DNA of 64,000 bases. It comes from Hyphomicrobiales bacterium. GTDB lineage: Bacteria > Pseudomonadota > Alphaproteobacteria > Rhizobiales > JAJFHB01. Below, one piece after another: positions 33,938 through 42,048 of this stretch (positions within the stretch are counted from its first letter, which is position 1; the number at the start of each line of letters is the position of its first letter). The stretch is taken from positions 62,001 through 126,000 of the forward strand of contig JAJFHE010000050.1 of NCBI GenBank assembly GCA_021775755.1. Direction: 5' to 3'. The position numbers and the translations under genes were made by a program. The notes beneath the pieces were generated by a model that saw only the letters and a program-made list of their open reading frames with translations, made no database searches and had not been told where the DNA came from.

Positions 33938-35134
33938 ATGAAATCAGCCGCAGAAGATCCTATCGTCATCGCGTCCACGGCACGCACGCCCATGGGGGGA
34001 TTTCAGGGAGAGCTTGGTGCCGCGACCGCATCCGAGCTGGGTGCGGCGGCAATTCAGGCAGCAGTTGAACGCTCCGGTGTGGAGGCGGCTGAGATCGATG
34101 AGGTCCTGATGGGCTGTGTGCTGCCGGCCGGGCAGGGCCAGGCGCCGGCGCGGCAGGCCTCGTTTGGCGCGGGATTGCCGAAGGACGTGCCGTGCACGAC
34201 CGTCAACAAGATGTGCGGCTCCGGCATGAAGACCGTCATGATGGCTTATGAGGCACTGCATGCGCGGCCAGCCGACGTGATCGTCGCGGGCGGTATGGAG
34301 AGCATGTCGAATGCCCCTTATCTGTTGCCGAAAGTTCGCGACGGGCTGCGGCTCGGGCACGGCGAGGTTAAGGATCACATGTTTCTCGACGGTCTTGAGG
34401 ACGCCTACGACAAGGGCCGCCTCATGGGCACATATGCCGAGGCAACGGCAACCCACTACCAGTTTACCCGTGAAGCGCAGGATGCCTACGCTATTGAATC
34501 CCTGAGGCGCGCCAAGGCCGCGAATGAAGACGGCTCCTTCGGCAGTGAGATTGTGCCGGTCACTATCAAAACGCGAAAGGGCGAGAGCGAAATTTCTCTC
34601 GATCAGCAGCCCTTCACCGCGCGTCCCGACAAGATACCCACCCTGAAGCCGGCTTTTGCCAAAGACGGGACGGTTACGGCGGCGAATTCGAGTTCGATTT
34701 CCGATGGCGCAGCGGCCCTCGTGCTGATGCGGGCGTCCGAGGCTGAAAGGCGCGGGCTGACGCCGCTGGCGCGCATTGCCGGCTGTACGTCGCACGCGCA
34801 GGAGCCGGCGTGGTTCACGACCGCACCCATCGGTGCGGTTGAAAAACTCTTTGAGCAAACCGGCTGGAGCGCTGGGGACGTCGCACTGTACGAGGTGAAC
34901 GAGGCCTTTGCCGTCGTTGCCATGGCGGCGATGCGCGATCTCGGGCTCGATCACGAGCGCGTCAATGTGCATGGCGGCGCCTGCGCACTCGGCCACCCGA
35001 TCGGTGCATCGGGTGCGCGCATTCTCGTCACGCTTCTGGGTGCGCTCCGCAAACACAGTGAAAAGCGCGGTGTCGCGTCGCTTTGCATTGGCGGCGGCGA
35101 AGCGACCGCCGTTGCCGTTGAGCTTGTGAACTGA
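33938..35134 (+). CDS. Acetyl-CoA C-acyltransferase (thiolase)
   Basis: The 398-residue thiolase has C93 in [11 protein letters not shown] as the acylated cysteine, [10 protein letters not shown] near residue 322, [18 protein letters not shown] near 345 and a final SLCIGGGEA with the second catalytic cysteine. It makes or cleaves beta-ketoacyl-CoA, in beta-oxidation or acetoacetyl-CoA synthesis. GAGGAG lies nine bases before the ATG at 33938, so the frame extension to 33857 is not used. It leads a four-gene operon with rhodanese, RidA-like and GST genes (spacings of 10 bp, then two overlaps). Confidence 0.92.
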   Translation: MKSAAEDPIVIASTARTPMGGFQGELGAATASELGAAAIQAAVERSGVEAAEIDEVLMGCVLPAGQGQAPARQASFGAGLPKDVPCTTVNKMCGSGMKTVMMAYEALHARPADVIVAGGMESMSNAPYLLPKVRDGLRLGHGEVKDHMFLDGLEDAYDKGRLMGTYAEATATHYQFTREAQDAYAIESLRRAKAANEDGSFGSEIVPVTIKTRKGESEISLDQQPFTARPDKIPTLKPAFAKDGTVTAANSSSISDGAAALVLMRASEAERRGLTPLARIAGCTSHAQEPAWFTTAPIGAVEKLFEQTGWSAGDVALYEVNEAFAVVAMAAMRDLGLDHERVNVHGGACALGHPIGASGARILVTLLGALRKHSEKRGVASLCIGGGEATAVAVELVN

Positions 35135-35144
35135 AGGAAAGCAA

Positions 35145-35546
35145 ATGCCGCAGGAAATAACGATTGGTTACAAAGCCTTGTGCGCCGAGGCGGAGAAAGA
35201 GATTCAAACGATCAGCGTTGAAGAGGCGCATGAAATGTCAGGCCGCGACGATGTCGTGGTTATCGACATTCGGGACGTGCGCGAATTGCAGCGCGAGGGC
35301 CGGGTGGCCGGTTCCAAGCACTGCCCGCGCGGCATGCTGGAATTCTGGATCGACCCGGACAGCCCCTATCACAAAGAACTGTTCGCGGAGGACAAGTCCT
35401 TCATTTTCATGTGCGCTGGCGGACTGCGCTCAGCGCTCGCCACCCAGATTGCCCAGCGTATGGGGCTGAAGCCGGTTTTCAACATGGCGGGCGGGTTCGG
35501 CGCGTGGAAAAAAGCGGAATGTCCGGTGGAAGACTATGACAGGTGA
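35145..35546 (+). CDS. Rhodanese-like domain protein
   Basis: This 133-residue single-domain rhodanese has [16 protein letters not shown] near residue 35 and an active-site loop [11 protein letters not shown] with the cysteine near 88, then [10 protein letters not shown]. Such proteins carry sulfur as a persulfide or transfer it to cyanide or thiols. The gene overlaps the RidA-like gene by 11 bases and follows the thiolase closely, so all are co-transcribed. The link with acyl-CoA chemistry is unclear. Confidence 0.88.
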   Translation: MPQEITIGYKALCAEAEKEIQTISVEEAHEMSGRDDVVVIDIRDVRELQREGRVAGSKHCPRGMLEFWIDPDSPYHKELFAEDKSFIFMCAGGLRSALATQIAQRMGLKPVFNMAGGFGAWKKAECPVEDYDR

Positions 35547-35988
35547 AGGGCGGCGCGGGACGCGCGTTTTTTCAGGCTCGTCGTTTGAGAAGCTTGCAGG
35601 TTATGCGCGCGCGGTGATCCTGCCCGATCCCGGCGGTGACTGGGTCATGGTGTCGGGAACCACGGGCTTTGATTATGCCGCCGGGACGATTGCGGACGAC
35701 ACCGCCGAGCAGACGCACCAGGCTTTCCGCAATATTGCAGTGGCCCTGGAAGAGGCCGGATCGTCTTTTGTCGAAGCGGTGCGGGTGCGCGTCTATGCGG
35801 TGAGCGAAGCGGACTTCCAGATCATTGCGCCTATTGTCGGGGAATACATGGGCGGCGCGCGTCCGGCGAACACGTCCGTGATCAGCGCGCTTGTCGACCC
35901 GCGGATGAAGGTTGAGATCGAGGTTACAACCAGAAAGGCCCCCGACGGGGCGGTTCGGCGACCACACCGGGAAGAGGGCCGTGGCTGA
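35536..35988 (+). CDS. RidA/YjgF-family protein
   Basis: This 150-residue protein has the Rid fold: WVMVSGTTGFDYAAGTI near residue 35, QAFRNIAVALEEAGSS near 66 and PIVGEYMGGARPANTSVISALVDPRMKVEIEVT near 100. The PANT and VDP residues shape the pocket. RidA enzymes remove reactive enamine/imine intermediates that form in PLP chemistry. This member lacks some residues typical of true RidA around the catalytic Arg (here R108 in GARPAN), so it could be another Rid subfamily. It overlaps both neighbours, the GST gene start by eight bases. Confidence 0.86.
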   Translation: MTGEGRRGTRVFSGSSFEKLAGYARAVILPDPGGDWVMVSGTTGFDYAAGTIADDTAEQTHQAFRNIAVALEEAGSSFVEAVRVRVYAVSEADFQIIAPIVGEYMGGARPANTSVISALVDPRMKVEIEVTTRKAPDGAVRRPHREEGRG

Positions 35989-36646
35989 ATTCACGCTCGT
36001 TATCGGCAATAAGAACTATTCGTCCTGGTCGTTCAGGGCGTGGATCGCCATGCGTCATTTCGGCTTCGACTTCGACGAGGTTCTGGTGCGGCTGAACTTC
36101 GAGGGCTCCGAAGATGGCCTGAGCACAAACAAGGAGCTCTTCGAGCACTCACCTGCGGGCCGCGTTCCGGTACTCAAGCACGGCGGCCTGACGGTCTGGG
36201 AATCGCTCGCGATCCTTGAATATCTGAACGAGGTGCGCCCGGGCGCGGGTATGTGGCCTGAAGAACCCGCGGCGCGCGCGAAGGCGCGGATTGCCGCCAA
36301 CGAAATGCACGCGGGTTTTGCGGCGCTGCGGTCGGAAATGCCGATGAACATCCGGCGCGCGCCAGCTGCAATACAGGTATCGGTGGAGGCTAAGCGCGAT
36401 GTGGCGCGGATCCAGGATATTTGGCGCGACTGTCTGTCGGAGAGCGGCGGGCCGTTTCTGTTCGGTTCGTTCTCGATCGCCGATGCGTTCTATGCCCCGG
36501 TCGTCAACCGGTTTCACATTTACGATGTGCCTGCTGATGAGGCCGTGCGGTCATATATGGATGCCGTAACAGCGCTGCCGGCCTATGAAGAATGGCGCGC
36601 GGCCGCACAAGCTGAGCCGTGGATCATCGAGCAGGAAGAGCGCTGA
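35981..36646 (+). CDS. Glutathione S-transferase family protein
   Basis: The 221-residue protein has the thioredoxin-like N-domain LVIGNKNYSSWSFRAWIAM (a Ser-Ser-Trp-Ser start seen in zeta/beta-like GSTs) and RVPVLKHGGLTVWESLAILEYL near residue 57, then a helical C-domain. GTG at 35981 follows GAAGAGGG and fits the start of the conserved domain; the longer ATG frame lies inside the RidA-like gene. It closes the thiolase operon and is convergent with the glutamate-synthase-like gene. The thiol substrate is unknown. Confidence 0.85.
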   Translation: MAEFTLVIGNKNYSSWSFRAWIAMRHFGFDFDEVLVRLNFEGSEDGLSTNKELFEHSPAGRVPVLKHGGLTVWESLAILEYLNEVRPGAGMWPEEPAARAKARIAANEMHAGFAALRSEMPMNIRRAPAAIQVSVEAKRDVARIQDIWRDCLSESGGPFLFGSFSIADAFYAPVVNRFHIYDVPADEAVRSYMDAVTALPAYEEWRAAAQAEPWIIEQEER

Positions 36647-36666
36647 GGGATCCGGCGGGGTGGCAG

Positions 36667-38250
36667 CTATCTGAAGCTTTCCGCAGATGCATTTTCCATC
36701 ATGTGTTCAAATCTCTGCGGAAATGGAGCCTTGAGCAATGCGCCGGGCTCGACGTCAGGAAACAACTCTGCATAACTTGCCGTGGCGTGGGCGCTGATCC
36801 TGCGTTCGACGTGCTCGCGCGCGATCTGATCGGTCGATGTAAGACCGGAAGCGGCCAGCAACTCAACGACCGCATGAACCATCCCACGATGAAAGGACGC
36901 GACCCGGTCGCGCTTGCTCGGAATGTTCAGGGCCTTGTAGAGTTCGGGATCCTGAGTGGCGACCCCGGTCGGGCAGGAGTTCTGGTTGCATTCAAGGGAC
37001 TGAATGCAGCCAAGCGCGAGCATCATGCCTCTTGCCGTGTTGACCATGTCCGCACCAAGCGCGAGCGCGCGGATCAGATGAAAGCCGCTGAACACGCGTC
37101 CCGAAGCGATGACCGCGATGTGTTGCTTCAATCCAAAGCCCGTCAAACAATCAACAACGAAAGCGAGACCTTCGCGCAGCGGGGTGCCGACAGAGTTGGT
37201 GTACTCCAGCGGGGCGGCGCCTGTGCCGCCTTCGCCACCGTCCACGGTAATGAAATCCGGCGAGATTCCGGTTTCCGCCATTGCCTTGCAGAGTGCGACG
37301 AACTCGCGTTTGTTGCCGAGGCAGAGTTTAAAGCCGATGGGCTTCCCGCCGGACAATTCCCGCAGTTGGGCAATGAAATTTATAAGTTCGAGCGGCGTTG
37401 AAAATGCGCTGTGCGTGGGCGGAGAGTCGACCTGGGTATAGGGCTCAACACCTCGGATCTCGGCGATTTCCGGGACGTTTTTGGCAGCCGGTAAGATGCC
37501 ACCATGACCGGGCTTGGCGCCCTGGGAGAGTTTAATTTCGATCATTTTCACGTTCGGCAATTGCGCCTTTTCGGCAAAGCTGTCCGGTGCAAAAGTTCCG
37601 TCTTCCCGGCGGCAACCGAAATAGCCGGTGCCGATCTGCCAAATGATGTCGCCGCCGTTTTTGAGATGATACGGGCTGAGGCCGCCTTCGCCGGTATTGT
37701 GGGCGAACCCGCCGTCCTTGGCGCCACCGTTGAGAGCCAGAATGGCATTCTTCGACAGGGCACCGAAACTCATCGCCGATATGTTGAATATGCTGGCATC
37801 GTAGGGCTGCTTGCAGGCAGGCCCGCCGACGCGTACGCGAGGATGCTGTTCAAGATCCGATCCCCGGCACGCGGAAAGCGAATGGTTCATCCACTCATAC
37901 CCTGTTCGATAGGTGTCCATCTTTGTGCCAAGCGGCACTGTATCTAGCGCGCCCTTTGCACGTTGATAGACCACCGAACGGAACATTCGGTTGATGGGGA
38001 CGCCATCGGTCTCGGACTCGATGAAATACTGATAGATCATCGGCCGCAGCCACTCCATGAACCAGCGGCCATGGCCCGCGACTGGAAAATTTCGCCAGAT
38101 GGTGTGCTCGGTTTGGGTCAGATCGTAAATGCCAAGCGCGACGACCGATACGACCGCGATGAGCAGCACTATGGCAGGGTACCAAAGCCATGTAAGGCCT
38201 GCGCTGATCAAAAGACCGAGGATTGAAAGAGCGTAGAACCGGGTTCGCAT
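36667..38250 (-). CDS. FMN-binding glutamate synthase family protein
   Basis: This 527-residue membrane-anchored protein starts with two hydrophobic segments (about residues 7-24 and 26-44). The glutamate synthase FMN barrel follows: GEGGLSPYHLKNGGDIIWQIGTGYFG near 190, VDGGEGGTGAAPLEY near 345, and LGCIQSLECNQNSCPTGVAT near 418, whose cysteines match the 3Fe-4S site of glutamate synthase. There is no glutaminase domain, so it cannot use glutamine by itself in the GltB manner. The function of this free-standing family is not settled. The aldehyde dehydrogenase gene lies 56 bp upstream on the same strand. Confidence 0.87.
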   Translation of the reverse strand: MRTRFYALSILGLLISAGLTWLWYPAIVLLIAVVSVVALGIYDLTQTEHTIWRNFPVAGHGRWFMEWLRPMIYQYFIESETDGVPINRMFRSVVYQRAKGALDTVPLGTKMDTYRTGYEWMNHSLSACRGSDLEQHPRVRVGGPACKQPYDASIFNISAMSFGALSKNAILALNGGAKDGGFAHNTGEGGLSPYHLKNGGDIIWQIGTGYFGCRREDGTFAPDSFAEKAQLPNVKMIEIKLSQGAKPGHGGILPAAKNVPEIAEIRGVEPYTQVDSPPTHSAFSTPLELINFIAQLRELSGGKPIGFKLCLGNKREFVALCKAMAETGISPDFITVDGGEGGTGAAPLEYTNSVGTPLREGLAFVVDCLTGFGLKQHIAVIASGRVFSGFHLIRALALGADMVNTARGMMLALGCIQSLECNQNSCPTGVATQDPELYKALNIPSKRDRVASFHRGMVHAVVELLAASGLTSTDQIAREHVERRISAHATASYAELFPDVEPGALLKAPFPQRFEHMMENASAESFR

Positions 38251-38306
38251 GGGTGTTGTTCCGCTTGTTCGATGGGGTGAATAAAACGGTTGGTGCTCCG
38301 GTTGCC

Positions 38307-39737
38307 TCAGAGCGAGCGGGAGCGCAAAACGAGCATCTTTTCGCTCTGCATATCGCGGTAGGTGTAGGGAATGCCGCCGACGCCGTAGCCGGATTGCCGG
38401 AGGCCGGCAAACGGCATCCAGTCGACGCGAAAAGCCGTGTGGTCATTGATCATGACGGCGGATGCGTCGAGACGTCTGTAAGCGTGCATGGCAAGATCGA
38501 TGTCGCGGCTCATGACGGCCGCCTGGAACGCAAAGGGCAGGGCGTTCGCCTGGTCTATCGCGGTGTCGATGTCGTCATACGAATAGACGCAGATAACCGG
38601 TCCGAAGATTTCCTGCGTGCTCACTTTTGCCGTTTCGGGAGCGTTTGCGATTATCGTGGGTTCGTAAAGCGATGGCGTTAATCTGGTGCCGCCGCTGAGA
38701 ATTGCCGCGCCGGCCTGCTCCGCTTCTGTCACCCACTGATCAATCCGATCTACTTCGCGGTGCCGGATCAACGGGCCGACATCAGTGGCGGCAATCTGGG
38801 GGTCGCCGACCTGTAATTGCTGTGCATGGTTCGTAAGGCCATTGCACACTTCGCGGAATATCGAACTGTGGGCAAAGACGCGCTGCACCGATACGCACAC
38901 CTGACCTGCGTGATAGAAGCCGCCTTTCGTCATCAGCGGCAGTGCATCGTCGAGGTCTGCACTCTGGGTCACGATGACCGGAGCAGCGCCGCCGTGTTCT
39001 AGTGCGCAGCGCGTTCCCGGGGCAAGCTTGGTGCGGAGCATCCATCCGACCTTCGGGCTGCCGATGAAGCTGAAAAAGGCGACACGCGGGTCGGTCACGA
39101 GCTTCTCGGCGACCGAAACGTCGGCAACGGCCACGGACTGGCACCACTTCTCCGGCAGTCCGGCTTCGCGAAAGATGTTCACAAGCTCAAAGCACACAGC
39201 GGGCGTGTCTTCAGCCGGTTTGACAATTACCGGACAGCCGCTGGCGATCGCAGGGCCGATCTGGTGGACGATGAGGTTGATAGGGTGGTTGAACGCGCTA
39301 ACGGCGACGACAACGCCGATCGGTTCATGACGTGTGACGGCAATGCGCTGCGCGGATGCGGGGTTGAGGCGCATTGGAATTTCCGTGCCGTGCTCTGAAC
39401 GAATGCATTCGATGCAGTTTCGAATGCCATCGACCGCACGATCAAATTCAATACGCGTATCGGTCAGTGGTTTGCCGCCTTCCCGTACGGCAAGGCGGAT
39501 GAGCGCATCTGCGCGCTCCAGCATCAGCTGAGCGGCACGTTCGAGAATAGCGATGCGCCGGTCGGCGGGGAGCCACGTTGCCGGGGAGCGAAACAGTTCA
39601 AAGGCGTTTTGCAGCGCCTGTTCGGCTCCAGTTGCATCGATGGTCTCGACCGTTGCGACTTCCACCCCATCATAGGGAGAGGTGACCAGAAGCTGACCTG
39701 CGCTTTTTGCTCCGGGAACCTGAACTGCGAAGTGCAT
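38307..39737 (-). CDS. NAD(P)-dependent aldehyde dehydrogenase
   Basis: This 476-residue ALDH has the Rossmann signature FNHPINLIVHQIGPAIASGCPVIVKPAEDTP near 150, the catalytic-glutamate motif ALEHGGAAPV near 245 (histidine where Leu is usual), and the nucleophile motif GQVCVSVQRVF near 282. It oxidises an aldehyde to an acid or acyl-CoA. The TPP enzyme gene 51 bp upstream on the same strand suggests that this ALDH uses the aldehyde or ketol that enzyme makes or consumes. The substrate is not recognisable from sequence. Confidence 0.9.
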   Translation of the reverse strand: MHFAVQVPGAKSAGQLLVTSPYDGVEVATVETIDATGAEQALQNAFELFRSPATWLPADRRIAILERAAQLMLERADALIRLAVREGGKPLTDTRIEFDRAVDGIRNCIECIRSEHGTEIPMRLNPASAQRIAVTRHEPIGVVVAVSAFNHPINLIVHQIGPAIASGCPVIVKPAEDTPAVCFELVNIFREAGLPEKWCQSVAVADVSVAEKLVTDPRVAFFSFIGSPKVGWMLRTKLAPGTRCALEHGGAAPVIVTQSADLDDALPLMTKGGFYHAGQVCVSVQRVFAHSSIFREVCNGLTNHAQQLQVGDPQIAATDVGPLIRHREVDRIDQWVTEAEQAGAAILSGGTRLTPSLYEPTIIANAPETAKVSTQEIFGPVICVYSYDDIDTAIDQANALPFAFQAAVMSRDIDLAMHAYRRLDASAVMINDHTAFRVDWMPFAGLRQSGYGVGGIPYTYRDMQSEKMLVLRSRSL

Positions 39738-39788
39738 GAGAGTTGTCCGTGACTGTCTGGTGTTTTTGATATGGGTGTCTGGCGATCT

Positions 39789-41429
39789 CTAAATCGCGCA
39801 GATCAGTTGGCCGAGAGCTTCAGTGAGCTTCATGTTCTCGCGGTAATCGACCGGCACATCGACCACGGCCACTGTGTTGTCTTCGAACGCGCGCTCAAGA
39901 GTGGGGATCAGCTCTTCAGTACGGTTGACGCGATAGCCCTTGGCACCGAACGACTCCGCGTATTTGACAAAGTCGGGGTTGGTGAAACTGATATCTCCGT
40001 GGCGTCCGAAACGGCGGTCCTGATGCCACTTGATGAGGCCGTACTCGCTGTCCGACCAGATCATGATGACAAACGCCAGTTTGTGGCGCAGGGCAGTCTC
40101 GATTTCCTGCGAATTCATCAAAAACCCGGCGTCACCGGTCAGTGCGAGAACACGACGTTCGGGGTTTGCCATTTTTGCAGCGAGTGCGCCGGGCACGGCA
40201 ATGCCCATGGATGCGAATCCGTTGGAGATGATGCAGGTGTTGGGGCGTTCACAGCGGTAAAGCCGCGCCACCCACATTTTGTGTGCGCCGACATCAGAGA
40301 GGAGAATATCTTCATCGCCCATGACCTTGCGCGTGTCGTAGAGAATGCGTTGAGGCTTGACTGGAAACGCATCGTCGCCGGCGTAGCCGTCAAGTTGCGA
40401 AATGATTGTTTCGCGCAGATTGGCGGAAACGGAACCATTCCGAGGGGTCGTGCTGTCTGCTATCTGGCCGAGCGATTCCGCAATATCTCCCAATACGCCT
40501 ACGGCCGGCAGATAGTGTGCGTCCACTTCCGCGTAGGTCTGGTCGATGTGGATTATCGATTTTTCCGCATTCGGATGCCACAGCCGGGGATGGTACTCCA
40601 CCATGTCGAAGCCGATACAGATCACCACATCGGCGCGGTCAAATCCGCAGCTCACATGGTCATGTGCCTGAAGGCCGATGGTGCCAAGACTGAGCGGATG
40701 AGAAAACGGAATGCAGCCCTTCGCCATGAACGTCTGTGCCACGGGTATGTTGAGAGCCTCGGCAAACTGCACGAGCGCCGCGCTGGCGCGGCCCCGGATA
40801 ACGCCGTTTCCTGCCAGTATGATGGGAAACTTTGCGTTCGATATAACGTTGGAGGCTTCGGCAATCTTGACCGGCGAGGGGTAGGGTGGTGTGACCTCGT
40901 GTACCTTCAACGGCGCCGCGCCTTCTGGAGCGTCGGCGCCGGCAATGTTTTCCGGGAAGCTGATAAACGAACCGCCCGGCTTTTCAGCTTCGGCATCCTT
41001 GAATGCCTTGCGGACAATTTCGGGAATCGTCGCCGGGTCCAGTACTTCGGTACTGTATTTCGAAATAGGTTCGAACAGGTTCACAAGATCCAGGATCTGA
41101 TGGCTCTCCTTGTGAAGTCGCGTCGTCGAGCCCTGGCCGGCAAGCGCGACGATTGGGGCGCGGTCCATGTTGGCATCGGCGAAGCCGGTAATGAGGTTGG
41201 TTGCGCCGGGTCCGAGTGTGCCCAGACAGACGCCGGCACGCCCGGTTAAACGCCCGTAGACGTCCGCCATGAACGCGGCACCCTGCTCGTGGCGGCAGGT
41301 GACGAATGTGATCGGGCTGTCGCGCAGAGCATCCATGAGATGCAGGTTTTCTTCGCCCGGGATGCCGAAGATGTATTCCACGCCTTCGTTTTCAAGGCAC
41401 TTTACGAAAAGTTCGGACGCTGTCGGCAT
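39789..41429 (-). CDS. Acetolactate-synthase-like TPP enzyme
   Basis: The 546-residue protein is a complete thiamine-diphosphate enzyme. EYIFGIPGEENLHLMDALRD and CRHEQGAAFMADVYGRLTG near residue 46 carry the catalytic glutamate (RHEQ), the middle domain binds cofactor, and GDAGFLMNSQEIETALRHKL near 430 is the TPP-Mg site. FAD residues typical of biosynthetic AHAS are not obvious, and no small regulatory subunit gene is near, so a catabolic AlsS-like or related role fits better than amino acid synthesis. An aldehyde dehydrogenase gene follows 51 bp later. GGAGGATCCC precedes the ATG. Confidence 0.85.
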   Translation of the reverse strand: MPTASELFVKCLENEGVEYIFGIPGEENLHLMDALRDSPITFVTCRHEQGAAFMADVYGRLTGRAGVCLGTLGPGATNLITGFADANMDRAPIVALAGQGSTTRLHKESHQILDLVNLFEPISKYSTEVLDPATIPEIVRKAFKDAEAEKPGGSFISFPENIAGADAPEGAAPLKVHEVTPPYPSPVKIAEASNVISNAKFPIILAGNGVIRGRASAALVQFAEALNIPVAQTFMAKGCIPFSHPLSLGTIGLQAHDHVSCGFDRADVVICIGFDMVEYHPRLWHPNAEKSIIHIDQTYAEVDAHYLPAVGVLGDIAESLGQIADSTTPRNGSVSANLRETIISQLDGYAGDDAFPVKPQRILYDTRKVMGDEDILLSDVGAHKMWVARLYRCERPNTCIISNGFASMGIAVPGALAAKMANPERRVLALTGDAGFLMNSQEIETALRHKLAFVIMIWSDSEYGLIKWHQDRRFGRHGDISFTNPDFVKYAESFGAKGYRVNRTEELIPTLERAFEDNTVAVVDVPVDYRENMKLTEALGQLICAI

Positions 41430-41483
41430 GGGATCCTCCGGGGGTGTGGTAATTGATATGTTGCGCTGCCGTGGCAGTCGGTC

Positions 41484-41933
41484 CTAGTGGCGTGTCAAAG
41501 TTGCGAATACCGCGCCGAGGACGGCGCCGAATACGATATGTAAAACAAACGACATAACCGCCGGGGCCATGCCCAGGGACATGGCGAAGGCGCCGTGGCC
41601 CGCAAGCGGCATGAAAACCACCATCATGCCGAGCCAGGCCGCTATGCCGAATATGAGACCCTTGACAAGCCCCGGTCCCGGCATCACCCGCGCGAAGATG
41701 GCGAAAAGCACACCCCATCCGATCACACCAAGACCGAAATGCAAAGCCCATCCGACCAGCGGCGATTCGGGCAGTCCGGCAAATTGATGGGCGACGCTCA
41801 CGAGATCGCCGATCGGGTCCATTTCCGGCATGACACCGGCAATTTTCTTGCCGATCATCATGATCGACAGCACTAACGTCGCAGTCAGGCTGGCGAGGAG
41901 GCCGCTGCCGAGTTCAACACGATGTGTGGTCAT
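41484..41933 (-). CDS. Small integral membrane protein (possibly DUF6789-like)
   Basis: This 149-residue protein has about four membrane segments and glycines typical of tightly packed helices (GVIGWGVLFAIFARVMPG, and GLIFGIAAWLGMMVVF). I tentatively place it with the DUF6789-type proteins, whose role is unknown. The ATG at 41933 is used; the frame extends two codons to a TTG. The gene lies between the acetolactate-synthase-like gene and parE on the same strand, 54 bp upstream of the former, so co-transcription is possible. Confidence 0.6.
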   Translation of the reverse strand: MTTHRVELGSGLLASLTATLVLSIMMIGKKIAGVMPEMDPIGDLVSVAHQFAGLPESPLVGWALHFGLGVIGWGVLFAIFARVMPGPGLVKGLIFGIAAWLGMMVVFMPLAGHGAFAMSLGMAPAVMSFVLHIVFGAVLGAVFATLTRH

Positions 41934-42048
41934 TTCCAAATCCCCAAAATGCGGTCAACGCATCTGGGATGCCGGCAACAGCAAACCGGTTACGAAAATA
42001 TCGTGGGAACGTCGTTGAACGGTTGTTCGCCGCGGTGGGCAGCGTCCG

